Shown here: piece by piece, positions 35,850 to 47,559 of the stretch | How the letters are laid out: every line of letters starts with the position of its first letter | How positions within the stretch are numbered: position 1 is the first letter of the stretch | NCBI GenBank assembly: GCA_934526015.1 | Contig: CAKSZY010000015.1 | Location: forward strand, 1 to 55,065 | Origin: an uncultured Dokdonella sp. | GTDB taxonomy: Bacteria; Pseudomonadota; Gammaproteobacteria; Xanthomonadales; Rhodanobacteraceae | Direction: 5' to 3' | Length of the DNA: 55,065 bases | The notes under the pieces: generated by a model | Databases searched by the model: none | What the model saw: only the letters and a program-made list of their open reading frames with translations | Told to the model about the DNA's origin: nothing | Translations under genes and position numbers: made by a program

Positions 35850-37310
35850 TCAGCGTTGCTCGAAGTCGCCGTGGAAGAAGGCGTCGCCGCGGAGCTCGTA
35901 GGCGCCGACGTCGGTTTTCGAGTGGAGCGGGTCGTTGCGATGGCCGGGGTCGCTCCAGGCGCGCGCGAAGCCGTCGCCGCGCTGGTCGCGGACGAGGTTG
36001 CCGGGATTGGCGCCGCGGTCGATCGCCGGGCTCGTGCGCGCCAGCGGATGGACCGGCACGAAGCCGCCGCCGTCGGCCGTGGTCAGCGCCTCGAGCCGGG
36101 CGTCGGTGGCGAACTGGTTGCGCAGGTTCGTGCCGTTGATCTCGATCGCGCCCGGCATCGTGCGGAACAGCGAGTCGCTGGCGTGGACGATGCTCGGATT
36201 GCCCGACGAGGTCGATTCGTGGGCGAGGTCGGCAAGGCGGGCCTGGCTGCCGCTGGTGTTGCCGTCGAACAAGGTCGAGACGATGTCGACGGTGGTCGCC
36301 GACGAGGCCACCCACAGGGCACCGCTCTGCGCGGCGGGGTTCGCCGAGTCCGGCGAGACGCGGTTGGCGGCGAACGTGCTGTTGCGCACGATCGTGCGTC
36401 CGCCGCTGATCGCCACCGCGCTGGCCGCGCCGGCCGGATGACGCGTGTGGTTCGCCGAGAACGTGGTGTTCTCGATGACGGCGACGTCGGCGGCGGGGTC
36501 GTTCGAGCCGGTGTAGTACAGCGCGCCGCCATACGGTTCGCCGGTCGAGTTGCCGACGAAGGCACTGCCGGAGATGCGCAACGAGGTCATCGTGCCGGCG
36601 TCCATGGCGCCGCCGGTATGTGCGGCGACGTTGTCCTGGAACAGGGTGTCGCTGACGACGGCCCGCGCGCGCGGCGAGGAGATGCGCACGGCGCCGCCGA
36701 AGTTCGCGCGGTTGCCGGCGAGGTAGCTGCGCTCGATCGTCAGGGTGCCGGCGGTGAACTGGACCGCGCCGCCCGCGCCCTGGCCGGTCGACGGCGCGCG
36801 GTTGTCGACGAAGCCCACCGAGTCGAACGCGAGATCGGCTTCGGAAAAGAACACCGCGCCGCCGCGGAAGGTCGCCTCGTTGTCGCGGAAGATCGTGGCG
36901 ACGACGCGGAGGTCGTCGTCGTTGCCGTAGAGGGCGCCGCCCGATTCGGCGCGACCGCGCTGGAGGGTGAGTCCGCTGATGACGACGCTGCGCGGCGCGC
37001 CGCCGAGGCGTTCGACGCGCAGCAGGCGGGTGGCATGGCCGCCGTCGAGGGCGAGCAAGCCGGCGCCGGGGCCGGCGATCGTGAGGCTGTTGGCGATGCG
37101 GATCTCGCTGGCCAGCGCGATCGTGCCGGCGAGGCCCGGCTGGAAGGCGACCACGTGCGGCGCGCCGGCGGCGGCGTTGGCCTGGCCGATGGCATCGCGC
37201 AGGCTGCCGGCGCCACTGTCGGCCAGCGATGTGACGGTGAAGGTCGCCGCCTGCGTCGGGGCCGCGAAGGCGCACAGGAGGGCGAGGAAGGCGGGGCGGA
37301 TGCGGTTCAT
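35850..37310 (-). CDS. secreted right-handed beta-helix protein
   Basis: A 486-residue exported protein with a signal peptide (MNRIRPAFLALLCAFAAPTQA). The mature start ATFTVTSLADSGAGSLRDAI is the CSLREA-like leader found in polymorphic beta-helix surface proteins. Repeats with GGA(L/V)(Y/F), NxF..N and SGGA follow every ~20-25 residues, as in pectin-lyase-like folds. The end, DAFFHGDFEQR, is a variant of the short tail seen in other exported proteins here. It is divergent from the ECF sigma gene. Function is unknown; adhesion or surface display is possible. Confidence 0.78.
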   Translation of the reverse strand: MNRIRPAFLALLCAFAAPTQAATFTVTSLADSGAGSLRDAIGQANAAAGAPHVVAFQPGLAGTIALASEIRIANSLTIAGPGAGLLALDGGHATRLLRVERLGGAPRSVVISGLTLQRGRAESGGALYGNDDDLRVVATIFRDNEATFRGGAVFFSEADLAFDSVGFVDNRAPSTGQGAGGAVQFTAGTLTIERSYLAGNRANFGGAVRISSPRARAVVSDTLFQDNVAAHTGGAMDAGTMTSLRISGSAFVGNSTGEPYGGALYYTGSNDPAADVAVIENTTFSANHTRHPAGAASAVAISGGRTIVRNSTFAANRVSPDSANPAAQSGALWVASSATTVDIVSTLFDGNTSGSQARLADLAHESTSSGNPSIVHASDSLFRTMPGAIEINGTNLRNQFATDARLEALTTADGGGFVPVHPLARTSPAIDRGANPGNLVRDQRGDGFARAWSDPGHRNDPLHSKTDVGAYELRGDAFFHGDFEQR

Positions 37311-37482
37311 GCGGTCTCCATCACAGGGGGTCCGGCGGCGTCATTGCCCCGGCACCCTTCAGGACGGGATCGGGCCGCGGATGCTGTCAGCGGACCGGCG
37401 CCGCCGGCGGTGACCGGCGGGACTTGCCGGCCTGCCCCTGCTTGCGATTGACTTCGCTCCCCAGGCTGCCGCCGGATCGCCG

Positions 37483-38054
37483 ATGGCCCTTGCATCGCCC
37501 GAGAGCGTCACCCGTCAGGACGTCACCGTGCTGCTCCGGGCGTGGGGCAACGGCGACGCCGCGGCGGCCGAACGCCTGACCGAAATCGTCTACGCGCAGG
37601 TGCGCGCGATGGCCGGCAAGCACCTGCGCCGCAATGCCGGCGGCGCCACCCTGCAGGCCACCGAACTGGCCCACGAGACGTTCCTGCGTCTGCTCGAGGC
37701 CGAGGTCGCCTGGCGCGACCGCCGCCACTTCTACGGTGTCGTCGGCGCGGCCCTGCGCAACATCCTCATCGACAGCGCGCGCGCACGCGGCGCCGAGAAG
37801 CGCGGCGGCGGCCAGCTGCAGGTGACCCTGTCGGCGGCCGACGAGGTCGCCGGCACCCGGCGCGACGCCGACGCCCTGACCGAGGCCCTGCGGCGCCTGC
37901 GCGAGCTCGATGCGCGCAAGGGCGAGATCATCGAGTACCACTATCTGCTCGGCCTCAAGCGCGAGGAGATCGCCGAGGTGATCGGCGTCTCGGTGCCGAC
38001 CGTCGATCGCGACCTGCGCTTCGCCAAGGCCTGGCTCCGCGAGCAGCTCGAGGC

Positions 38055-38058
<4 letters not shown>
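37483..38058 (+). CDS. ECF-like sigma factor (TIGR02999 / ECF43 type)
   Basis: A 191-residue sigma factor with regions 2 and 4: ATLQATELAHETFLRLL, HFYGVVGAALRNILIDSAR, and the helix-turn-helix LKREEIAEVIGVSVPTVDRD. In region 2.2 the usual DAED is replaced by a threonine-containing ATEL (T60). In the related Vibrio EcfP a threonine at this region is phosphorylated by its partner kinase to activate the factor. The overlapping kinase gene downstream fits that scheme. The ATG at 37483 fits the family length. Confidence 0.88.
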
Positions 38059-40874
<2,816 letters not shown>

Positions 40875-41102
40875 AACACGAAGGCCGCGAAGGAGACGCT
40901 CTTCAATGCGTGGCTTCTCCTCCGTGTGCTCCGTGTGCTCCGTGTTTCAATCTTTCGCTTCTGGTCGAAAGCGGAGCAAGAGCCTGAAACACGGAGCACA
41001 CGGAGCACACGGAGAAAGCTCTTTTGGCAGCCTTGCTTTTCCTTCGTGTCTTTCGTGTCCTTCTTGCATCGATCGTTGGCCCTTGTCCGATTCTCTAGGG
41101 CG
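40875..41102. other. repeat-filled gap between kinase and hppA
   Basis: No gene is seen. The gap holds CTCCGTGTGCTCCGTG-type arms at 40920-40949 and 40984-41013, forming an inverted repeat, a diverged arm GAAACACGAAGGCCGCGAAGG at 40872-40893, and a diverged CTTCGTGTCTTTCGTGTCC at 41042-41060. Confidence 0.7.
40920..41013. repeat. CACGGAGCACACGGAG inverted repeat, copy 2
   Basis: CTCCGTGTGCTCCGTGTG...TTTCA (40920-40949) and its complement TGAAACACGGAGCACACGG...(40984-41013), about 30 bp each around a 34-base loop. It belongs to the same family as 35701-35795, the arms being nearly identical. Confidence 0.8.
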
Positions 41103-41140
41103 GAAAAGAAAAGGCCCCGCTCGCGCGGGGCCTTTCGTGT
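41103..41140 (-). terminator. hppA terminator
   Basis: On the minus strand GGCCCCGC-GCGA-GCGGGGCC followed by TTTTCTTTTCC, a typical Rho-independent terminator 20 bases after the hppA stop. On the plus strand the following tract is CTTTC, so it may also slow transcription from the kinase side. Confidence 0.85.
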
Positions 41141-41159
41141 CACGCCGGGAGCGTGGGCC

Positions 41160-43256
41160 TCAGAGCAGGGGCACCAGCAGCAGGGCGACGATGTTGATGA
41201 TCTTGATCAGCGGATTGACCGCCGGGCCGGCGGTGTCCTTGTAGGGATCGCCGACGGTGTCGCCGGTGACGGCGGCCTTGTGCGCATCCGAGCCCTTGCC
41301 GCCGAAGTTGCCGTCCTCGATGTACTTCTTGGCATTGTCCCAGGCGCCGCCGCCGGTGGTCATCGAGATCGCCACGAACAGGCCGGTGACGATCGTGCCG
41401 ATCAGCATGCCGCCGAGGGCCTGCGCGCCGGCGAGCGGACCGGCGACGAAGCCGAAGCCGAAGCCGACGATGATCGGCACCAGCACCGGCAGCAGCGAGG
41501 GCACCATCATTTCGCGGATCGCCGAGCGCGTCAGCAGGTCGACCGCGCGCGAGTAGTCGGGCTTGGCCTTGCCTTCCATGATGCCCTTGATCTCGCGGAA
41601 CTGGCGGCGCACTTCCTCGACCACCGAACCGGCCGCGCGACCGACCGCTTCCATCGCCATCGCACCGAACAGGTACGGGATCAGGCCGCCGATCAGCAGG
41701 CCGATGATGACGTAGTGGTTGGAGATGTCGAAGGTGTAGATCTGCGTCGCCACGCCGGCCGCCGCGGCCTTGGCCTGCGCGGTGACGTCGAGCTTGTGCG
41801 TGTAGTCGGCGAACAGGACCAGCGCGGCGAGACCGGCCGAACCGATCGCGTAGCCCTTGGTGACCGCCTTGGTGGTGTTGCCGACCGCGTCGAGCGGATC
41901 GGTCACCGCGCGCACCTCGGGAGGCAGCTCGGCCATCTCGGCAATGCCGCCGGCGTTGTCGGTGATCGGGCCATAGGCATCGAGGGCGACGATCATGCCG
42001 GTCATCGACAGCATTGCCGTCGCCGCGACGGCAATGCCGTAGAGGCCGCCGAAGTGGTAGGCCGCCCAGATCGCGACGCACACCGCGATCACCGGCCACG
42101 CGGTCGACTTCATCGACACGCCGATGCCGGCGATGATGTTGGTCGCATGGCCGGTCGTCGATGCCTTGGCGACGTGGCGCACCGGCTTGTACTCGGTCGC
42201 CGTGTAGTACTCGGTGATGACGACCATCGCGCCGGTCAGCAGCAGGCCGATGACGCCGCAGACGAACAGGTTGAGCGGCGAGATGACGCTGCCGGCGGCG
42301 ACTTCGAGGCCGGTCGGGAACAGTTCGCGGGTGACGAACCAGAACGCGATCGCCGAGAGCACGGCCGAGACGACCACACCCTTGTACAGCGCGTTCATGA
42401 TCTTTGCGCCGGCTTTGGTGCGGACGAAGAAGGTGCCGATGATCGAGGCGATGATCGAGACGCCGCCGAGCAGGATCGGATAGAGCACCGCGTTGGCATT
42501 GCCGGCGAACATGACCCCGCCGAGCAGCATCGTGGCGATCAGGGTGACCGCGTAGGTTTCGAACAGGTCGGCGGCCATGCCGGCGCAGTCGCCGACGTTG
42601 TCGCCGACGTTGTCGGCGATCACCGCCGGGTTGCGCGGATCGTCTTCGGGAATGCCGGCCTCGACCTTGCCGACCAGGTCGGCGCCGACGTCGGCACCCT
42701 TGGTGAAGATGCCGCCGCCGAGGCGGGCGAAGATCGAGATCAGCGAGGAGCCGAAGGCGAGGCCGATGAGGGCGTGCAGCGCCTGGTCGGGCGTGTGGCC
42801 GAGGCGGGCGAGGACGACGTAGTAGCCGGCGACGCCGAGCAGGCCGAGTCCGACCACCAGCATGCCGGTGATCGCGCCGCCGCGGAAGGCGACCGCGAGC
42901 GCGGCGGCAAGGCCGCTGCGTGCCGCCTCGGCCGTGCGCACGTTGGCGCGGACGGAGACGTTCATGCCGATGTAGCCGGCGAGGCCGGACAGGATCGCGC
43001 CGACCGCAAAGCCGACCGCCGTACTCCAGCCGAGGCCGAAGCCCATGATGACGAACAGGACGGCGCCGACGATGCCGATCGTCGTGTACTGGCGGTTGAG
43101 GTAGGCCTTGGCGCCGAGCTGGATCGCCGCAGCGATTTCCTGCATGCGCTCGTTGCCGGCCGGCTTGGCCATGATCCAGCGGATCGACCAGAAGCCGTAC
43201 AGGATCGCCACGACGGCGCAGATCAGCGAAATGAGCAAACCATGTTGCTGCAACAT
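41160..43256 (-). CDS. hppA: proton-translocating membrane pyrophosphatase
   Basis: A 698-residue integral membrane enzyme with ~16 hydrophobic segments that couples PPi hydrolysis to ion transport. The active-site stretch [19 protein letters not shown] and [11 protein letters not shown] are intact. At K463 the motif is GNTTKA; a lysine here marks potassium-independent enzymes, which are H+ pumps, whereas potassium-dependent ones have alanine. It has its own terminator and is followed upstream by pfp in the same orientation. Confidence 0.96.
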   Translation of the reverse strand: MLQQHGLLISLICAVVAILYGFWSIRWIMAKPAGNERMQEIAAAIQLGAKAYLNRQYTTIGIVGAVLFVIMGFGLGWSTAVGFAVGAILSGLAGYIGMNVSVRANVRTAEAARSGLAAALAVAFRGGAITGMLVVGLGLLGVAGYYVVLARLGHTPDQALHALIGLAFGSSLISIFARLGGGIFTKGADVGADLVGKVEAGIPEDDPRNPAVIADNVGDNVGDCAGMAADLFETYAVTLIATMLLGGVMFAGNANAVLYPILLGGVSIIASIIGTFFVRTKAGAKIMNALYKGVVVSAVLSAIAFWFVTRELFPTGLEVAAGSVISPLNLFVCGVIGLLLTGAMVVITEYYTATEYKPVRHVAKASTTGHATNIIAGIGVSMKSTAWPVIAVCVAIWAAYHFGGLYGIAVAATAMLSMTGMIVALDAYGPITDNAGGIAEMAELPPEVRAVTDPLDAVGNTTKAVTKGYAIGSAGLAALVLFADYTHKLDVTAQAKAAAAGVATQIYTFDISNHYVIIGLLIGGLIPYLFGAMAMEAVGRAAGSVVEEVRRQFREIKGIMEGKAKPDYSRAVDLLTRSAIREMMVPSLLPVLVPIIVGFGFGFVAGPLAGAQALGGMLIGTIVTGLFVAISMTTGGGAWDNAKKYIEDGNFGGKGSDAHKAAVTGDTVGDPYKDTAGPAVNPLIKIINIVALLLVPLL

Positions 43257-43322
43257 CTATTCCTCCCCGGGGAGCAGGCTTGAGTGTTCGAGGCGATGAA
43301 AACGCGGACTTGAAGCCGTTCG

Positions 43323-43328
43323 AGTATA
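43323..43328 (-). promoter_or_regulatory. possible -10 box upstream of hppA
   Basis: TATACT on the minus strand, 67 bases before the hppA start, within the 148-base gap after pfp. No clear -35 is seen at the right distance, so this is weak. Confidence 0.3.
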
Positions 43329-43404
43329 GCCAGCCGTCGGTGCGGCCCTTCGCTGCATCGCAGCATACGTCCGGGGAACTGCCGTGGCGGTGCCGGCCGC
43401 CCGC

Positions 43405-44664
43405 TCAGGTGTCGCCGATCGGGTACGCCGGCAAGCGGCGCGCCACCGCGACGTTCTTCAGGCGCACGTACTTCGGCAGGCCGTCGCGGCCGTACGGCGG
43501 CGGCGCCTCGCCGCGTACCAGCGGCCCGAGGTAGCGGCGGGCGGCGGCGGTGATGCCATGGCCGTCGCGGCGGATGAAGCCCTTCGGCAGCTTCTTCTCG
43601 CGGTTGGCGACCTTGTCGAGCGGCACCGCCTCGATCTTCCAGCGATAGGGCGCGTCGGAGGTGCGGATGATCGCCGGCATGACTGCATTGCGCCCGGCCA
43701 GGGCGAGTTCGACGGCCGCCTTGCCGACCGCCCAGGCGTGGTCCACGTCGGTTTTCGAGGCGATGTGGCGGGCCGAACGTTGCAGGTAATCCGGCACCGC
43801 CCAGTGGTACTTGTAGCCGAGCCGCTGCTTGACCAGCGCGGCCAGCACCGGCGCCACGCCGCCGAGCTGCGCATGGCCGAAGGCATCGCGGGTGCCGAGT
43901 TCGGACAGGAAGCGGCCGGAGGCGTCCCGCACGCCTTCCGAAGCCACCACCGTGCACCAGCCGACGCGCTCGACGGTGGCCTTGACCCGGGCCAGGAAGG
44001 CTTCCTCGTCGAAGGCGATCTCGGGGAACAGGATGATGTGCGGGGCCTCGTCGGCACCGCTTCCGGCCAGCCCGGCGGCGGCGGCGATCCAGCCGGCGTG
44101 GCGGCCCATGACCTCGACGATGAAGACCTTGGTCGAGGATTCGGCCATCGAGGCGACGTCGAGACTCGCCTCCAGCACCGAGACCGCGGTGTATTTCGCC
44201 ACCGAGCCGAAGCCCGGACAGCAGTCGGTGACGGCGAGGTCGTTGTCGACGGTCTTCGGCACGCCGACCACGGTGACGTCGTAGCCGAGGGCCTTGCCGA
44301 CCTGCGAGATCTTCAGCGAGGTGTCGGCCGAATCGTTGCCGCCGTTGTAGAGGAACCAGCGGATGTCATGGGCGCGGAACACCTCGATGAGGCGCTCGTA
44401 GTGGGCGCGGTCCTGGTCGATCGATTTCAGCTTGAAGCGGCACGAACCGAACGCCCCGCCCGGCGTGTGGCGCAATGCCGCGATCGCCGACGGGCGGTCC
44501 CCCGAGGTGTCGATGAGGTCCTCGCGCAGCGCGCCGATGATGCCGTTGCGCGCGGCCAGCACGCCGACCCGGTGCCTGCGCGCAGTCTCGATGACCGCAC
44601 AGGCGGTCGTGTTGATGACGGCGGTGACGCCGCCGGATTGGGCGTACAGCAGCTTGCCCTGCAT
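43405..44664 (-). CDS. pfp: pyrophosphate-dependent 6-phosphofructokinase
   Basis: A 419-residue phosphofructokinase. The length and the motifs YNGGNDSADT (about residues 107-116), PKTVDNDL and EVMGRHAGWIA are those of PPi-using enzymes; ATP-using ones have GGDGS at the first site. The reaction is reversible and saves ATP in glycolysis. Neighbour hppA uses the same PPi. The ATG at 44664 gives MQGKLLYAQSGGVTAVIN, the normal start. adk lies divergently upstream. Confidence 0.92.
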   Translation of the reverse strand: MQGKLLYAQSGGVTAVINTTACAVIETARRHRVGVLAARNGIIGALREDLIDTSGDRPSAIAALRHTPGGAFGSCRFKLKSIDQDRAHYERLIEVFRAHDIRWFLYNGGNDSADTSLKISQVGKALGYDVTVVGVPKTVDNDLAVTDCCPGFGSVAKYTAVSVLEASLDVASMAESSTKVFIVEVMGRHAGWIAAAAGLAGSGADEAPHIILFPEIAFDEEAFLARVKATVERVGWCTVVASEGVRDASGRFLSELGTRDAFGHAQLGGVAPVLAALVKQRLGYKYHWAVPDYLQRSARHIASKTDVDHAWAVGKAAVELALAGRNAVMPAIIRTSDAPYRWKIEAVPLDKVANREKKLPKGFIRRDGHGITAAARRYLGPLVRGEAPPPYGRDGLPKYVRLKNVAVARRLPAYPIGDT

Positions 44665-44799
44665 CGATGCATCCTCCCGTGGGACAGCAGGTCGCGGTTT
44701 GACTGCGACGGCGTCTGCGGCTAGCGTTAGCCGGCGTTTTCACGCCCGAATTCTAGCCCAGCCCCGTGGTTGCCCGCGGTGCTCCATCGAAGGATCCCT

Positions 44800-45363
44800 A
44801 TGCGACTCGTGCTGCTCGGCGCACCTGGTTCGGGCAAGGGAACCCAGGCGGCCTCGTTGAAGGCCGCGCTCGGGGTTCCGCATGTTTCCACCGGCGACCT
44901 GCTGCGTGCAGCCGTCAAGGCCGGCACTCCGCTCGGCCTCAAGGCCAAGGCGGTCATGGAGGCCGGTCAGCTCGTTTCCGACGAGATCGTGCTTGGCATG
45001 CTCGAGGAGCGGCTCGCCGAAGCCGATGCCGACGCCGGCTTCATCCTCGACGGCTACCCGCGCAATGTCGCCCAGTGCGCCGCGCTCGAGGCGCTGCTGG
45101 CGCGCATCGGCCAGCCGCTCGACGTGGCGGTCAAGCTCGAGGTGCCGAACGAACGGATCGTCGAGCGCATTGCCGGCCGCGCCGCCGCCGAAGGGCGCAA
45201 GGACGACACCCCGGAGACGGTGCGCGAGCGCCTGCGCGTCTACGCCGAACAGACCGAGCCGGTGGCCGGCTATTTCGGCGATCGCGGCAAGCTCGTCGTC
45301 GTCGATGGCGTCGGCACGCTCGACGAGGTGTTCGCGCGCATCACCGCCGCGCTGCCAAAGTGA
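44800..45363 (+). CDS. adk: adenylate kinase (short type)
   Basis: A 187-residue kinase that interconverts ATP, AMP and ADP. P-loop GAPGSGKGTQ at residues 7-16, STGDLLRAAV, GFILDGYPRN and the short lid region RAAAEGRKDDTPETVRERL are visible. It lacks the longer lid of the 214-residue E. coli enzyme, as in Xanthomonadales. AGGATCCCT precedes the ATG. A large palindrome separates it from mpl. Confidence 0.96.
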   Translation: MRLVLLGAPGSGKGTQAASLKAALGVPHVSTGDLLRAAVKAGTPLGLKAKAVMEAGQLVSDEIVLGMLEERLAEADADAGFILDGYPRNVAQCAALEALLARIGQPLDVAVKLEVPNERIVERIAGRAAAEGRKDDTPETVRERLRVYAEQTEPVAGYFGDRGKLVVVDGVGTLDEVFARITAALPK

Positions 45364-45444
45364 AAAAGGGGGTCAGAGTCACTTTTCGGGTGATGCTTCA
45401 TGGTGGATGCCCCATTGGCGAAAAGTGACTCTGACCCCCTTTTC
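45362..45444. repeat. GTCAGAGTCAC palindromic element between adk and mpl
   Basis: Arms GAAAAAGGGGGTCAGAGTCA...TTTTCG (45362-45388) and CGAAAAGTGACTCTGACCCC...(45419-45444) are complementary over ~26 bases around a 30-base centre. As RNA it would form a very stable hairpin after adk. A second copy lies in frame inside mpl at 45911-45996. Confidence 0.88.
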
Positions 45445-45462
45445 CCACTCCCTTTCCCACCG

Positions 45463-46890
45463 ATGAAACTCCACATTCTCGGCATCTGCGGCACCTTCAT
45501 GGGCGGCATCGCCGCGCTTGCGCGCGAGCTCGGCCACGAGGTCGACGGCTCCGACACCAGCGTCTATCCGCCGATGTCGACCCAACTCGAGGCGCTCGGC
45601 ATCGAGCTGCGGAAGGGCTACCTGGCGGAGCATCTCGAACCGGCCCCGGATCTGGTCATCGTCGGCAACGCGCTCTCGCGTGGCAATCCGGCGATCGAAC
45701 ATCTGCTCGATGCGCGACTGCCGTACATCTCCGGCCCGCAATGGCTCGGCGAGCAGCTGCTTGCCGAGCGCCGCGTGCTCGCCGTCGCCGGCACCCACGG
45801 CAAGACCACCACCACTTCCCTGCTGGCCTGGCTGCTCGAAGCGGCCGGCCGGGAGCCCGGTTTCCTCGTCGGCGGCGTGCCGGCCAACTTCGGCGTGTCG
45901 GCGCGGCTCGGAAAAAGGGGTCAGAGTCACTTTTCGCCGACACTCGCGTCGTCAGGAAGTGCATGTCCGGCGAAAAGTGACTCTGACCCCGTTTTCGTCA
46001 TCGAGGCGGACGAATACGACACCGCGTTCTTCGACAAGCGCTCGAAGTTCGTCCACTACCGGCCGACGGTGGCGATCCTCAACAACCTCGAGTACGACCA
46101 CGCCGACATCTTCCCCGACGTCGCGGCGATCCAGCGCCAGTTCCACCATCTCGTGCGCATCGTTCCTGCCAGCGGGCGCCTCGTCGTCAACGCCGAGGAT
46201 CCGTGCCTTGCCGAAGTGCTGGCCATGGGCTGCTGGTCGCCGGTAACGAGTTTCGGCATCGATGCCGGCGACTGGCGCGCACAACTCGTCGCAGCCGACG
46301 GTTCGGTGTTCCGCGTCAGTCATCGCGGCGAGGCGATCGGCGAGGTGCGCTGGTCGATGCTCGGCCGTCACAACGTGATGAACGCACTCGCGGCCATCGC
46401 CGCGGCGGACGCGGTCGGTGTCGATGCGCGCGACGTGCTCGCCGCGCTGGCCACGTTCCGCAGCGTCGCCCGGCGCATGGAGACGCTCGGTGAACACGCC
46501 GGGGTGACCGTCTACGACGACTTCGCCCACCATCCGACCGCGATCGCCACCACCCTGGCCGGCTTGCGCGCCAGGGTCGGCCGTGCGCGCATCCTGGTCG
46601 GCATGGAACCGCGTTCGAACTCGATGCGTCTCGGCGCCCATGCCGACGGACTGGCGCCGAGCCTTGCGGATGCCGATGGCGTGGTGTTCCTGCAACGCCC
46701 CGAGCTGCCGTGGGATGCCGCGCGCGTGCTCGGCGCACTTGCCGGCCGCGGCCATGTCGCCGGCGGCGTCGACGAGCTGCTCGCGCAGTTGCTCGCCCTG
46801 GCGCAACCCGGCGACCATGTCGTGTTCATGTCCAACGGCGGCTTCGAGGGCGCACCGCGGCGATTCGTCGCCGCATTGGCGGGATCCTGA
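45463..46890 (+). CDS. mpl: UDP-MurNAc:tripeptide ligase Mpl with in-frame palindrome
   Basis: A 475-residue ligase that joins recycled L-Ala-gamma-D-Glu-meso-Dap to UDP-MurNAc in peptidoglycan recycling. Marks are HILGICGTFMGGIA, the ATP loop AGTHGKTTTTSLLAW, VIEADEYDTAFFDKRSKF and DDFAHHPTAI. Between VSARLG and VIEADEYD, where E. coli Mpl has about four residues, there are about 28 (roughly 150-177, GKRGQSHFSP...CPAKSDSDP), encoded by the palindrome. The rest is standard, so the enzyme is probably functional with an added loop. Confidence 0.94.
   Translation: MKLHILGICGTFMGGIAALARELGHEVDGSDTSVYPPMSTQLEALGIELRKGYLAEHLEPAPDLVIVGNALSRGNPAIEHLLDARLPYISGPQWLGEQLLAERRVLAVAGTHGKTTTTSLLAWLLEAAGREPGFLVGGVPANFGVSARLGKRGQSHFSPTLASSGSACPAKSDSDPVFVIEADEYDTAFFDKRSKFVHYRPTVAILNNLEYDHADIFPDVAAIQRQFHHLVRIVPASGRLVVNAEDPCLAEVLAMGCWSPVTSFGIDAGDWRAQLVAADGSVFRVSHRGEAIGEVRWSMLGRHNVMNALAAIAAADAVGVDARDVLAALATFRSVARRMETLGEHAGVTVYDDFAHHPTAIATTLAGLRARVGRARILVGMEPRSNSMRLGAHADGLAPSLADADGVVFLQRPELPWDAARVLGALAGRGHVAGGVDELLAQLLALAQPGDHVVFMSNGGFEGAPRRFVAALAGS
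45911..45996. repeat. GTCAGAGTCAC palindromic element inside mpl
   Basis: GAAAAAGGGGTCAGAGTCAC...CGCCG (45911-45939) and CGGCGAAAAGTGACTCTGAC...TTTTC (45968-45996), ~29-base arms with one mismatch around a 28-base centre. Read in frame as KRGQSHFSP...PAKSDSDPVF. The adk-mpl copy shares the arms but not the centre. Confidence 0.9.
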
Positions 46891-46954
46891 GCCGCGCCGC
46901 CGCTCCACGCTTGCCATCGCCGGTCCACTCAAGGGCATTCCCGGACTTACCGTC

Positions 46955-47545
46955 GTGGATTCGATCGACATCCCGTTGTTCCCGCTGGCGTCCGTGCTGT
47001 TTCCCGGCGGGCGCCTGCGCCTGCGCATCTTCGAGCCGCGCTATCTCGATCTCGTGCGTGACTGCGCGCGCAGCGACAGCGGCTTCGGCGTCTGCCTGAT
47101 CCTCGATGGCGAGGAAGTCGGCGAACCGGCCATTCCGGCCGCGTTCGGCACCCTCGCGCGCATCACCGATTTCCACACCCTTCCGGGTGGTCTGCTCGGC
47201 ATCCATGCGCATGGCGGCGAGCGCTTCCATGTCGAGGAGACGCGCGTGCGCAGCAATGGCCTCGTGCACGGCAAGGTGCGATTTCTCGAAGCCGAAGCCT
47301 CGCTGCCGGTTCCGCCCGAATACGGCCTGCTGGCGACGATCCTCGAACGCCTGCTCGACCGCATCGGCGGCGAGCGGGCCGATGTCGGACGCGAGTGCTA
47401 CGACGATGCCGGCTGGGTCGGCTTCCGTCTCGCCGAGACGCTGCCGCTCGAGTCCGCCGAACGCCAGCAGCTCCTGCAGATGACCGACCCGCTGGCGCGC
47501 CTCGAGCGCCTGCTGCATCACCTCCCGCGCTTCCAGCGCGCCTGA
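46955..47545 (+). CDS. Lon substrate-binding (LON) domain protein
   Basis: A ~196-residue stand-alone LON domain: IPLFPLASVLFPGGRLRLRIFEPRY, GFGVCLILDG, GTLARITDF and LLGIHAHGGERF. The ATPase and protease parts of Lon are absent. The start is uncertain: no ATG is near, and GTG at 46955 gives VDSIDIPLFPL. Its role is unknown; it may bind unfolded protein or a partner. An SDR gene follows 14 bases on. Confidence 0.85.
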   Translation: MDSIDIPLFPLASVLFPGGRLRLRIFEPRYLDLVRDCARSDSGFGVCLILDGEEVGEPAIPAAFGTLARITDFHTLPGGLLGIHAHGGERFHVEETRVRSNGLVHGKVRFLEAEASLPVPPEYGLLATILERLLDRIGGERADVGRECYDDAGWVGFRLAETLPLESAERQQLLQMTDPLARLERLLHHLPRFQRA

Positions 47546-47559
47546 AGGAACCCGTTCCC

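Noticed and set aside
37542..38054. Upstream extension of the kinase frame through the sigma gene
   Set aside because: Out of frame with the conserved sigma factor; the ATG at 38055 overlaps its stop as usual.
40926..43283. 785-codon plus-strand frame opposite hppA
   Set aside because: It is the antisense of a well-conserved pyrophosphatase. Its His/Arg/Asp-rich composition is what antisense of GC-rich membrane-protein codons gives, and it has no motif.
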